A DNA stretch of 64,000 bases, taken from assembly GCA_002989075.1 (NCBI GenBank), contig PSQN01000002.1:124001-188000 (forward strand), written 5' to 3'. Below, piece by piece: positions 54,746 to 64,000 of this stretch; position 1 is the first letter of the stretch, and each line of letters opens with the position of its first letter. Origin of the DNA: Arthonia radiata (lineage: Eukaryota > Ascomycota > Arthoniomycetes > Arthoniales > Arthoniaceae). The notes under the pieces are model-generated. The model was not told the DNA's origin and did no database searches. It saw only the letters and a program-made list of their open reading frames with translations. A program made the translations under genes and the position numbers.

Positions 54746-55570
54746 ATGTCAAGCAAAATATTCGCGCAGAGCTTGCGGGCTTCAGTGCCACGCGCCGCTA
54801 TAGTGCCACGTACAGCATTCCGGACCTATGCTACGCCAGTCGATTCGAAGCCCCCAGTTGCTCTCTTCGGCATTGACGGCACCTATGCCAGCGCTCTTGT
54901 ATGGCCACCACGCATATTCAAATACATTCAAGGATACCATGAAACTGACCGATATGCCGCAGTACACCGCCGCAGCCAAGAACTCTACCCTCGATCCCGT
55001 TGCATCTGGTCTTACCTCACTGCACACCACTTTCCAACGCGATACCAAGCTCCCTCAAATTCTAATGGCACCCTCGCTGTCCGACGGCGACAAAAATTCC
55101 CTGATCAATGAGCTTGTCAAAGTTGCTGGCGTGTCCGGAGAAGGTCAGAAAACGATGCAAAACTTCCTCCAGACGATGAGCGCGAACAACCGCTTGGGCG
55201 CGTTGCCAGGTGTGGCCGAGAAGTTTGGACAATTGATGAGTGCTGCGAGGGGTGAGCTTGAGATGACAGTGACGAGTGCTGCGCCGCTTGATACGAAAGT
55301 TGTAAAGCAGCTTGAGAACACTGTGAGCAAGAGCCGATTTGTTGGGCCAGGGAAGAGATTGAAGGTTGTGACGAAGGTGAGTGGTATTTTCCGAAGTCAA
55401 ACGAGGGTTTGAGGCATACGGGTGTCAGGAAAACACCAGTGCTGATACAACAACAGGTACAACCCGACATCCGAGGCGGTCTTGTCGTCGAGATTGGCGA
55501 CCGAACGATTGACCTGAGCGTGTCCGCGAGGATGGCACGCATGAACAAGGTTCTTCAAGACACTCTGTAG
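54746..55570 (+). CDS. ATP5: ATP synthase subunit 5 (OSCP)
   Basis: Three exons. ATG 54746 opens a presequence (MSSKIFAQSLRASVPRAAIVPR), then FGIDGTYASAL joins YTAAAKNSTLDPV; the OSCP core follows (AKNSTLDPVASGLTSL, NFLQTMSANNRLGALPGVAEKF, RGELEMTVTSAAPLD) and the last exon reads VQPDIRGGLVVEIGDRTIDLSVSARMARMNKVL, the conserved OSCP end. OSCP ties the F1 head to the peripheral stalk of mitochondrial ATP synthase. Introns at about 54898-54961 and 55378-55456. Confidence 0.94.
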
Positions 55571-56911
55571 ATTACTGGTAGTACTGAGATACACGGATAG
55601 CACATCACCAAGCCAAATGCGTTTTCCTTCATGAGAGACCCTTCTGTTGCACCTTGTCACCAAGTCCCGGCCACCGCACTAACTTGGCGCGTTGCGGTAC
55701 TTGAAAAGGCCATTGACGGTCAATCCATTGCAACTCACAGAGGTGTGAACACACCAGCACGGGCGCAACTTCTATTCTGCGGTGAGACGATCGAAGTACG
55801 ACTCTTTAATTGTTTCGCCTTTCATATTCAACATCTTCGCTGTCGACCGCAGATGTAGGCTGGCTGGACATGTAGCGAGTGCGGCGTTGGAATTATTGAA
55901 GCGCTCGAGCGAGAGGCGAGAAAAACCATGTTCTTCTGCTCACGCTCGGCAGCAAAGGGGTGCTGGACACCGCTTCTTCGATTCTGCCACCAGATCACGT
56001 CCACCCCTCATCCAAACCTACACCCTCCGTCCACACCGCCCTCTTCTCTTCCCCTCCATTCCTCACAGCTCACCACACCTCCAGTCTGAGCTTACTATCA
56101 TATTCTAAACATCCACGCTGCCCCTCAGTCGTCGTAGCTCAACCGTTTCACGCCATCTTATCAGCAACGCAGCTGCTTACTCATCTAGTGCCACCTCCCA
56201 CTCCTGCATCCCGGCACGCCTGCTAGTTCGATTCCGGCATCACATTCTCACCTGCATCACCGTCGCGGCGGCTTCGGCCCTCAGATCTCAGCTTCGAAAT
56301 TTCACCCGCTCCGCCACGCCCCCAGCGCCTTCCGACGGCCGCTTTCGAACATGCTCATCCCCACAATACCACCAAGCTCGCCTCCCCAGCCTGCCGGCTC
56401 TCAAACTCCTCGACCCTTGAATCTTCTCCAACCCCGCTCACGACACCGACGACCCCCCCCTCCATCTTCCCCCTCTTCTCCGGCCAGGCAGCAATCGACC
56501 TCCCAAATGGCAGCTATACGCCTCCCAACGCTTCTCCTCTCTTCCTCTCCTCTGTGGCGGCTGAAGAAGTTGCCTGTAAAAGGTACGTCCTTTCCTGTGA
56601 AGCGGTTGAGTTACGACGACATATTTCTTTCCCTCTGTCGTCGTACTGGGTCTTGTGCATGTAACGGATGACAATGAGTTTTGCCGTTGTTTTTTTATAT
56701 GTGGAGTACTGATGCTCTTTATCACTGTTGGGTGTGGTTGCAACAAATGCTCGTGGCTTTCATTATCGTACATTCTATCATGACCGGTGACGGTGGCGTC
56801 GATCATTAATCGACCGCTGCACTCACGAATGCTCGGCACACAGGGTCTGGTCGTCCACTGCCTTGGACCCTTCTTGCTGGCCACATTACATTCGGAGAAC
56901 GGCTTTCTAAT
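55571..56911. other. Intergenic region of about 1.3 kb, CT-rich
   Basis: Strongly pyrimidine-rich between 55980 and 56560 on the plus strand. A short ATG frame at 56351-56671 is Pro/Ser-rich (MLIPTIPPSSPPQP) and could be a first exon, but no downstream exon is seen on the plus strand. Not called as a gene. Confidence 0.45.
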
Positions 56912-58225
56912 TCAAGCTCGTCCAACCTTGAATGACAGCACATCATTCTTCCCCATCTCTACCAGGTCTTCCTCGCTTACCCTCACTCCACCTACTCCTT
57001 CCACAAATGCCACAGGCGCATCTCCCATCACCTTTCTTCCAACATCACCCACGGTAGACCCCTTCTTTACCAACACGCAGTCCCGGAATACACCCGTGTT
57101 AGCACCTACCCCACTGCCAGACTGGAACGTATTGACGTTCCTGACGTGGAAGACAGGCACGAGGCCAAGAAGCTCCGCCGCTCGCGACAGCACCTGCACA
57201 ACGCCCGTCGATCCGAATCTATATAGTACCATGTCTTTAAGGTTCTCCAGCCGCGTCGCCAGCTTGTCGTCCAGCTCCTTTAGCCCGCCGCCTGTCTCAT
57301 CGCCGTCATCAATGAGGTCTTGTCTCGTGTCTAGATATTCTGCGCCTTCCGTGTAGCGAATGTATCCCTGCTTTGCCAGTCTCCTCAAGAAAACCTCACT
57401 TATCGCACTACACAGTACGAGCCGTTCCGGCGGCAGCGCCTTTGCGATCTTCGCAATATTATGATCCGCATCTGGATGATCAATCTTATTCAGCGCCAGC
57501 ACCGTCGGGAATTTCTCATCAATAAACGCATTTACCACCCTCATCACCGTATCATCGTCCCAATCCTGTAGCGGACTCTTCAGCGCTAGCTTGTCGAGTG
57601 TCCTTGCTACAATTTCACGGTTCGCGCCATACCCGGAGAACTGGTTCTGCAGCGACTCGACAGCGGTGCATTTGACGGCGACGTGCCGCCGCTTTACGCC
57701 GCCCCATTTCTGTATTAGGTTGCCATACACCCATTGGACAATCTCTTGGCGTAGCCATTCAACGTCACGAGAGGGATCATAGCCTCGCGTGGCTTTGCCT
57801 TCTGCGTCGGTGGTGCCAGAGACGTCGACGACGTGGACGAGCGCGTCAGCTTGGCGAAGATCGTCGAGGAACTTATTGCCCAGACCAGCACCTTGATGCG
57901 CGCCTGGCACTAGACCTGCGACATCGAGGAGTTCTATGGGTATGCTCCTCCGGCCGTCAACGCAGGAGCCGTGATTGGGCGCGCATCGCGACTGGAGGGA
58001 GAAGCGGGCGCAGGCGCATGGGAGTTGGAGGTAGCCTATCGCTCGTTGTGGATCGATAGTGGTGAAGGGGAAATTTCCTGTACAACATCTATTGTTAGTG
58101 GATGGGGTTTTGGTGGTGGACGAGGACTTGCCCACTTTTGAGCTTGCGTCGGTCAAGCTGTTCAGCGTGGTGGATTTGCCGGAGGAGGGCTTGCCTACGA
58201 GCGCGATGAGAGGGTCGCGGCCCAT
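56912..58225 (-). CDS. YchF-related GTPase with TGS domain
   Basis: ATG at 58225 ([19 protein letters not shown]); the frame also reaches 58327 upstream. G1 is [10 protein letters not shown]3 DVAGLVPG, G4 NKID; the C-terminal TGS domain includes [18 protein letters not shown]. The stretch between DASSK and [12 protein letters not shown] includes 18 residues absent from the family; removing 58078-58131 (GCAAGT donor, CACTAACAA branch, TACAG) restores SKVGNFPFTT. This is a GC-AG intron that stays open in frame. Archaeal and fungal homologues of this cytosolic GTPase are poorly studied; ribosome association is suspected from YchF relatives. Confidence 0.85.
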   Translation of the reverse strand: MGRDPLIALVGKPSSGKSTTLNSLTDASSKVGKSSSTTKTPSTNNRCCTGNFPFTTIDPQRAIGYLQLPCACARFSLQSRCAPNHGSCVDGRRSIPIELLDVAGLVPGAHQGAGLGNKFLDDLRQADALVHVVDVSGTTDAEGKATRGYDPSRDVEWLRQEIVQWVYGNLIQKWGGVKRRHVAVKCTAVESLQNQFSGYGANREIVARTLDKLALKSPLQDWDDDTVMRVVNAFIDEKFPTVLALNKIDHPDADHNIAKIAKALPPERLVLCSAISEVFLRRLAKQGYIRYTEGAEYLDTRQDLIDDGDETGGGLKELDDKLATRLENLKDMVLYRFGSTGVVQVLSRAAELLGLVPVFHVRNVNTFQSGSGVGANTGVFRDCVLVKKGSTVGDVGRKVMGDAPVAFVEGVGGVRVSEEDLVEMGKNDVLSFKVGRA

Positions 58226-58483
58226 AGCTGCTGTTGTCAGAAACGCAAGATTCGCCGGGCAGATAGACCGAAAGAGTCGCAAGAGTTGATTGGAATTGAG
58301 CTGCGTGAATTCGTCGAGGTTTCTCACCGCGCAGGCGCTAAAAACTAGCGCTTTTGTATAGATAGCATCACATGAAATTTCGCAAAAACATTTACATAGG
58401 TACCTACTACCTTACGTCCACAGGGACTACAGCTTCTCCAAGCATCACGAAGTCTTATACTCTCCCTCATACCCACAGTAGTC

Positions 58484-59431
58484 ATGATCGTAAGTCACCC
58501 TCCACCCCCTCCTTCCCACCACTAACATACCCAGCGCAAACAAGCCCGCCAACGCCGCGACTACCTCTACCGCCGCGCCCTCACGCTCCGCTCCGCCGAG
58601 ACCGCGCAAAAGCGCGCGGCCCTCAAGTCCTCCCTCGCCTCCGGCAAGCCACTCGATCCCGCCATCGCCAACGACACCGCGCTGCGCCAGTCCTACAAAT
58701 ACGACGAAACCGTCGTCGACCGCACCGTCCAAGATGAATTGGATCTCGATGACGAGTACGCTGCTCTGTCTGGGACAAGAGATCCAAGGGTGTTGGTGAT
58801 GACGGCGCGCGATCCGAGCAGTCGGCTAAGGACATTTCAGAAGGAGGTGCGCTTGATGCTGCCGACGGCCGTGGCGCCGAACCGGGGGAACTTGGTGTTG
58901 GAGGAGTTGGTGCGGAGTGCGGAGGCGAGTGGGTTTAGTGACGTGGTGATGCTGCATGAACACCGGGGCACGCCGACTGCGCTCACGGTGTCGCATCTCC
59001 CGCACGGGCCGACCGCGAGCTTTTCCCTGCACAACGTGTTGCTACGCAAAGAGGTGGCCGCGAACAACGGCACGGAGATGGGCACGGTGAACGAGGTGTA
59101 CCCGCATCTGGTGTTCGAGGGGTTCAGCACGAGACTGGGGGAGAGGGTGGTGAAGATCCTGAAGCATGTGTTCCCGCCGCGGGAGGGCAGCGGGCGGCCG
59201 GTGAGGGAGGGGAGAGTGGTGACGTTCAAGAATCAGGAGGACGCGGTGGAGGTAAGACAGCATGCTTTTGTGCGGAACGGAAGGGAGGAGGTGGTGCTGC
59301 GGGAGATTGGGCCGAGGATGACGATAAAGCTGTTTGAGGTGCGGAGTGGGACGTTGGCGGAGAAGGAGGGAGAGAGAGAGTGGCATTTGAGTCAGTATAC
59401 GAGGACGGGGAAGAAGAAGGATTATTTGTGA
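58484..59431 (+). CDS. IMP4: U3 snoRNP protein IMP4 (Brix domain)
   Basis: Exon 1 is only six bases (ATGATC, 58484-58489), followed by a 45-base intron (58490-58534, branch CACTAACAT) and exon 2 from 58535. Together they give MIRKQARQRRDYLYRRALTLR, the normal IMP4 N-terminus. The Brix domain follows: PRVLVMTARDPSSRLRTF, LVRSAEASGFSDVVMLHEHRG, PTASFSLHNVLLR and the C-terminal EVVLREIGPRMTIKLFEVR...YTRTGKKKDYL. IMP4 binds U3 snoRNA and positions it on pre-rRNA in the small-subunit processome, nucleolus. Confidence 0.93.
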
Positions 59432-59792
59432 GATGCAGGGGATATCTAATGGTTAACATGTGGCTATTCTGTAATGGTGCGTTGAGCGCGGCGTTGGGGT
59501 CAAGGCAATATTTGTTTGAGCATATTCTCAGCTGGAACATGCGGGCAGCGTGTGGGAAAGTAATAGATGATGCTCACTCTGGGACACCATTGTCATGTTT
59601 GCAGAAATCTAGTGGTTTCATGATTGGTAGGCCTATCTGGCGCGAATAGACGCATGCGCACTGCTTAGTCCATTCGTTCTCGTGTGCTAATGCCATTCAG
59701 ACGTCCTCCTCAGCTCGTTGCGGAGACCTCATTTCATACCTTGTCAGTCATGTTTGCTGCCGTCTTGTTCAGTCCACGAGAGAGGGTACTGC

Positions 59793-61343
59793 TCACTTCC
59801 CCTGATTGTCATCCCTCTCAATGACGGCGGGTGCATGTATCGTCTTCTGGCTCAAGAACTCCAGGCCCTCGCCTTCGTAGCTGATCAAAGGGCTCACTTC
59901 CACGCCTGAGTCCTCCTTCGATTCGCTCACCACACTCGCGCCGGTCTTCTCCAGCCACCGTCTTCCCTGCGTTAGAATATCGTTCCTTGAAGTCTCAGGG
60001 TCGTCCTCGCCTGTCCCGCTCGCGTTCTTCAGCGGACTAAACTCATCCTCACGCTTCACCTCCAGACACGCGAATTTATCCATCGACAGCAACGGAAAGC
60101 AATCGAATACGAACTGCTCAAGCTTGACACCATTTGGCTTCTCCGGCTTCACGTTCTTGTCCGTGCTGAGGTCAATGTACGGGATTTTCTTGCGCGCGAC
60201 ATGATGTGGCAGCTTATGCGCCCACTGCGGGATGCTCTCCAGGAAGCTGAAGCTGTAGCAATGGTTAACGATATTCGCCGCACGGAACTTGAGCACATCG
60301 CCGCCGTGCTTCGTGTCCTTCGCCTCGGCCAGCTCGTTTGAGATCTCGCTGTACTCGACAACCCCGGGCTTGCCGTCCTTCTCCATAATTAAGCCAACAG
60401 ACTCCTTGGCGTCGCGCTTCCGCACGACCTTCGTTGCGATGTCGACGCCCTTGGAGGCTGCGAAGCCGATGAACAGTGGGTCTGCCATCTTGACAAGGCA
60501 GTTGTCGACGCAGTATGCGTGCACGTGCTGGATGCCACGCTTTTGCATGTCTGAGATGACACCGCCGGTCACCATAGCGTTGTAGAGGCCGCCGTTGCCG
60601 TCAGGCGCGACGGCGACTTTGGCCTTGTCTTCCATGAGGATCTTCCCGTCATTGCTGATACAGGGGAGAGTGCCCTGCTCGAAGATATGGACGTTGTTGT
60701 GATCGAGGCCGAAGTAGTCGTGTTGCGCGAAGTACTCTTGCGTAGGGCCCCGCGTGGGCCCGCTGGTCATGACGTACCAGGGGATTGTGACGGATTCTTT
60801 CTGGTGTTGGGTCGCGGCGAGGTGCTGGAGCTTGAGGATCCGCTCGCCTTGGAGCTGGAAAAGGGACTTCTTGGAGGGTAGACCGATGTTGTAGCAGCCT
60901 TTTGGTGCGGAGGAGCCGAGGCGTGTGCCCTGACCGCCAGCCATGAGGACGACGGCGACCTTGTTCTGAGAGACGAGCTCGAGGCCGTGGTGGTGCCAGG
61001 CGTCGAGGTCGGATTGGGCGCTGTCCATGACGGACGCGGATGCGCTCTCCGGGAGAGGCTCAAGCTTGGGCGGTTGTTCATTCTCCTCTTTCTTTGGCTT
61101 CAATGCTGTGTCTGCCAGCTCGTTGACGTGATCTGGATCAATCTTTTGGATTTGAGGGTAGAGTGAGGCACGGCCAGCGGTGTCGAGAGAGTCCCAGTAG
61201 TGGAAGACGTGATCTTGCTCAGCCCTCTCGAACTTTTCCCGCAGGCTCTTGACGTCGTCCTCATTGGGTTCTTTGGGTGGCTCTGTCTTGTCTGGGGAGG
61301 AGAGGTGGAGCTTCTCCATGACGGTGTTGAGCATGCCTGCCAT
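59793..61343 (-). CDS. UAP1: UDP-N-acetylglucosamine pyrophosphorylase
   Basis: 516 residues, one exon, near the usual length. The nucleotide-binding signature [16 protein letters not shown] and [16 protein letters not shown] are intact, followed by [26 protein letters not shown] (uridine site) and [17 protein letters not shown]. The enzyme makes UDP-GlcNAc from GlcNAc-1-phosphate and UTP, the precursor for chitin, N-glycans and GPI anchors. Cytosolic. The N-terminal helices ([26 protein letters not shown]) match other fungal UAP1. It converges with IMP4. Confidence 0.95.
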   Translation of the reverse strand: MAGMLNTVMEKLHLSSPDKTEPPKEPNEDDVKSLREKFERAEQDHVFHYWDSLDTAGRASLYPQIQKIDPDHVNELADTALKPKKEENEQPPKLEPLPESASASVMDSAQSDLDAWHHHGLELVSQNKVAVVLMAGGQGTRLGSSAPKGCYNIGLPSKKSLFQLQGERILKLQHLAATQHQKESVTIPWYVMTSGPTRGPTQEYFAQHDYFGLDHNNVHIFEQGTLPCISNDGKILMEDKAKVAVAPDGNGGLYNAMVTGGVISDMQKRGIQHVHAYCVDNCLVKMADPLFIGFAASKGVDIATKVVRKRDAKESVGLIMEKDGKPGVVEYSEISNELAEAKDTKHGGDVLKFRAANIVNHCYSFSFLESIPQWAHKLPHHVARKKIPYIDLSTDKNVKPEKPNGVKLEQFVFDCFPLLSMDKFACLEVKREDEFSPLKNASGTGEDDPETSRNDILTQGRRWLEKTGASVVSESKEDSGVEVSPLISYEGEGLEFLSQKTIHAPAVIERDDNQGK

Positions 61344-61683
61344 CTTGAATGCCGAGTGTGATCTATGGAATTGGATGTGGGGTCAGTCTGGGAATCCTGT
61401 TCGAGCTCTTCTGGAAGTCGAAGAAAGCTGACATGAGAAAGTGCTTTGTCTGAAACATCAGCTGTTTCCGCCCCACTCATCCCACCTTCAAACTAGCCGC
61501 TTTCGGGCTGTGGTCATGACGGTGGCGAACGTGGAAAGTAAGGACCGGAACGCCTTTTGCTCACAATCATAGACTTCGGAATGCTCGATGCCTTCCATCA
61601 TTTCATGCAGCAGAAAGATGTTAGCGAGAGCGGATGGCAAAGACAGTTCTCATTCTCCAGTAATCTACGAAAACCCCCGCACC
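61344..61683. other. UAP1 promoter region
   Basis: 340 bases upstream of UAP1. No distinct motif recognised. Confidence 0.5.
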
Positions 61684-62100
61684 CCAAATCATCACCACGA
61701 CCAAGAATCACCTATACTGAAAATTGCTTCCGACGTCTTGTAAATAACACAGTATATACAGAATCCTGCGCTCTTCCTGTTGGTGCTATTTTTGTCTCAA
61801 TCGGACGTCGTTGAAAAATCGGTGCTCTCGTTGTGAAACCCGAGAATCCTCGACCAATCACCAGGAATCACTATTCGTAAAATTTGCTCGTGAGGTCTCA
61901 TAAACAACACAACATGTATAAAATCGCGCGCTCTTTCCAACGATACCTTTTTAATTTTGAGTAAGGCACGTTAAAAAATCAGTCTGATTGATTTGAGAAT
62001 TAAAACTCCTCAAACTCTTCGCCCCAACCCCAAACCATCACCACCTCTAAGTTTCACCTAAAATGAAATTTGCTTCAATCTTTTCAAATTTATGTTCATT
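61684..62100. repeat. Degenerate AT-rich tandem repeat, about 170-bp period
   Basis: Two and a half diverged units start near 61684, 61852 and 62030. Shared blocks include CAATCACCA/CAAATCATCACCA, AGAATCACCTA/GGAATCACTA, ATTGCTTC/ATTTGCTCG, AAATAACACA/AAACAACACA and GCGCTCTT. It is more AT-rich than its surroundings. Older than the 175-bp array, judged by divergence. Confidence 0.6.
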
Positions 62101-62229
62101 CGATTCAGAAAGTGCGTGCTATACGCGTGTGGAGAGGTGAGTCTGTTTGGAGTGCGATTGAAGATTGACACTGCGCTGTGCGCGGCCCCCTTCCATGCTG
62201 GCAACCGGCGCACATGAACCCGGTATCCA

Positions 62230-62845
62230 TCATTTGCAATCAGTACCCCCAGGGATGAATTGTCCATTCGAGTTTTCACATCCGCATTCGCCGGTGTTCG
62301 GATCTTTGATGCAGCCCGCCCCTTCACCACTCTCCTCCCCAGCGTCGCTCCAGAAGAAGGTCCAACAGTCTTCATTCGCCGTAAGCGTGGTTGGTGGTGC
62401 GCACGTGTAGGCGGAGCAGGTCCCGTATGGGGCGCCGGGCCTAGCAGACTAGGTATTAGTATTGACTGAACGTTCAAGGGTGGTCGTTCGGGTACTGACC
62501 CATCCTACCGGGACGTTAGCATGCTTTCTTGTGGCTGCTAGCGTAGAGATGTCTTTGTCACCGCCAGATTGCCCTCGGACATTGAGGGTGATGTGCAATA
62601 ATAACAGAAGGTTGTCTCGGGGTTCAGCTTACCGTCTTCGTCACCGTGAACGTGGCATACGTCTGCTTGGTGTGCGTCCGAGTATTGTGGCTGCATTCCG
62701 CGGCCTGTATATTCTTGGACGTCTTCTCCGCATTGCAGTTCGCTGTGGTAGGGCACTGGCCCTTCGTGTTGGACAGCGCTGGCTGCAGTGTCGCCATGGC
62801 CGGCATGGCGACGAGTGCTGAAACAAGGAACGCTGAAAGTTGCAT
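62230..62845 (-). CDS. Small secreted cysteine-rich protein
   Basis: Starts MQLSAFLVSALVAMPAMA, a good signal peptide. Exon 1 (62845 to about 62630) ends TFTVTKT. The final exon (62452-62230) reads PGAPYGTCSAYTCAPP...DCWTFFWSDAGE...CGCENSNGQFIPGGTDCK. The frame is kept if a five-base exon (GATGG) lies between two introns with clear branch sites (GCTAACG and ACTAATA); another arrangement is possible. The mature protein would carry about ten cysteines. The size, signal and Cys content fit secreted effector-like or cell-wall proteins; no specific family recognised. Confidence 0.6.
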
Positions 62846-63138
62846 ACTGAGTGTTGTGAGAAGGCGCGCGTTGAAGAAGCCAAGGATCAGAGCCGCTAAC
62901 GAAGAGACGCAATGAGTGGAAAATGATCAACTTTGAAGAAAGGAGAGAAGAGCGAACGCGCTGTTGAAGCTTTTGAGGTCTTCGGAGATTTTGTCCATGT
63001 TTCAGAGATCCTGGCTGCGAAACGCTTGCTCCCCGGCCTCAAATTTTAAGCATACAATTCGCCCCTTTTATACCGTTACTTTCACTCAGCCCCATATGGA
63101 AGTTCTCGCTTGCATTGACTTTCGACTTCGTCCTTGTC
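62846..63138. other. Intergenic region
   Basis: Promoter of the secreted-protein gene. Nothing recognised. Confidence 0.5.
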
Positions 63139-63949
63139 TTACCGGACCTGACCCTCGGAGCCCTGCTGCTGACATTCCCTGGTTTGATGCCGTACATCGG
63201 CTTCTGACCACTGGCGAAGCGACCTGGTGATCCCAAATGGGATAAAACATAGTTCTTTGTCCTCGCGTGTGATGCTGTAAGCGTAATGCATTGAACTGTC
63301 TGTGATCGTCCAGTATCTTTGTGTCCCTAAAAACTCATGCATCTTCGCGGACTGATCCCGCGCGCTGGAATACACGGCAAAAATATGCACGGTATGAGGT
63401 ACGATGAAATACTCGTTGCCCTTTGGGGTCCGCCAGGAGTCCCATGACCTTACCGAGAGACATACGCCACCGCTGCTATAGCTTTGTACTCCAGCAAGTC
63501 TTCGCCCACCACAACATACGACTCATTATCCTCTTCCGTGAGTACAACCACGTCGCCGATATATTCAGGTGCATCTTGAAATCCTGACAGGATACCAACG
63601 AGCTCGCCAACTGTCCGCGCGCCAGGTCTGCATTGTCTGAGAGACTGACGAGCCGTCTGGTCCTTGCGGGGATCCAAGCATAGGAACCAATGCATTGGTA
63701 GAGTGATCTTCGCAGTAAGTTTGCGATGCCTTCAGGACATTCAGAGTAAAGATAGCCCGTCAAGGGAGGCTCCGGGTCCATCACGCGGCAATAATTGCAC
63801 ACCCGGTGATAAATGAAGCGTGGCACCGCTCTGCTCATGAGGCTCTTCGGCCGCCAGGTAGTGGTGTTGGCTGCTCTCAGATAATCGGCAACAAGCCAAA
63901 AGAAGGCTTTTTGGAGGACGAAGCGGACGAAAGCGCCGTTTCCGAGCAT
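63139..63949 (-). pseudogene. Decayed gene at the right edge
   Basis: Codon-like blocks follow each other in shifting frames on the minus strand: PRFIYHRVCNYCRVMDPEPP, then in another frame ITLPMHWFLCLDPRKDQTARQ and VGELVGILSGFQDAPEYIGDVVVLTEED, then in a third NEYFIVPHTVHIFAVYSS and TQRYWTITDSSMHYAYS. No normal intron borders sit at the frame changes near 63715 and 63445, so small indels are the simplest reading. The protein family is not recognised; the 5' end may lie outside the window. Confidence 0.5.
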
Positions 63950-64000
63950 CGAGTTGCATGGGTCTCATGAAGCAGATGACTTAGTGACGCTCACATCAAC

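Noticed and set aside
56351-56671. ATG-led Pro/Ser-rich frame of 106 residues
   Set aside because: Low complexity in a CT-rich tract, with no partner exon on the plus strand.
62058-62477. 139-residue minus-strand frame
   Set aside because: Overlaps the final exon of the cysteine-rich secreted gene in another frame, without a signal peptide or domain.

Overview
The window is nuclear DNA from a filamentous ascomycete. Genes are dense, lie on both strands and carry short GT-AG introns of about 48-100 bp with CTRAC-type branch sites. Proteins typical of Pezizomycotina occur throughout: a fungal C2H2 zinc-finger protein with a charged helical tail, a DUF7580-type protein, a fungal GH63 glucosidase, SEB1/NRD1 and YHM2. 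No retroelement was recognised. The introner-like introns described below suggest Dothideomycetes (Mycosphaerella/Cladosporium relatives), where such elements are known. That placement is inference.

Left part (1-31 kb) is accessory-rich and loosely packed. It holds an interrupted ascomycete-specific gene, the zinc-finger gene, an interrupted DUF7580 gene, a serine palmitoyltransferase small-subunit homologue, the branched-chain ketoacid dehydrogenase E2, a 2EXR/F-box-like protein, small orphans, a SET-like protein, a fatty-acid desaturase in a gene-poor stretch, a SulP transporter with a STAS domain, a B3/B4-domain protein, an amidase pseudogene, a second decayed gene and a 175-bp tandem array. 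Three genes here have a continuous reading frame crossed by one stop codon, so this half looks to be undergoing gene loss.

Right part (31-62 kb) is a compact housekeeping block: MOB1, GH63 glucosidase, NFU1, HIT1, a membrane protein, transketolase, spermidine synthase, YHM2, SEB1/NRD1, citrate synthase, ATP synthase OSCP, a TGS GTPase, IMP4 and UDP-GlcNAc pyrophosphorylase. Together they cover Fe-S assembly, citrate and pentose metabolism, ATP synthesis, RNA 3'-end and ribosome biogenesis, glycan precursors and mitotic exit. The right edge has a degenerate AT-rich array, a small cysteine-rich secreted protein and a decayed gene.

The most interesting signal is a family of about 140-bp introner-like elements. 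Five copies were found: 154-295, 296-432 and 15063-15202 on the plus strand, and 34100-34241 and 33954-34099 on the minus strand. They share a 5' block, a central GCTAGCGCGCTGGCGTT-like block and a 3' block with a CTGAC branch site before a pyrimidine-rich AG. Four of the five form head-to-tail pairs in which the 3' splice site of the first abuts the 5' splice site of the second, leaving a zero-length exon (AG|GT) between them. Excision of the first pair joins an upstream ATG exon in frame to a conserved protein.
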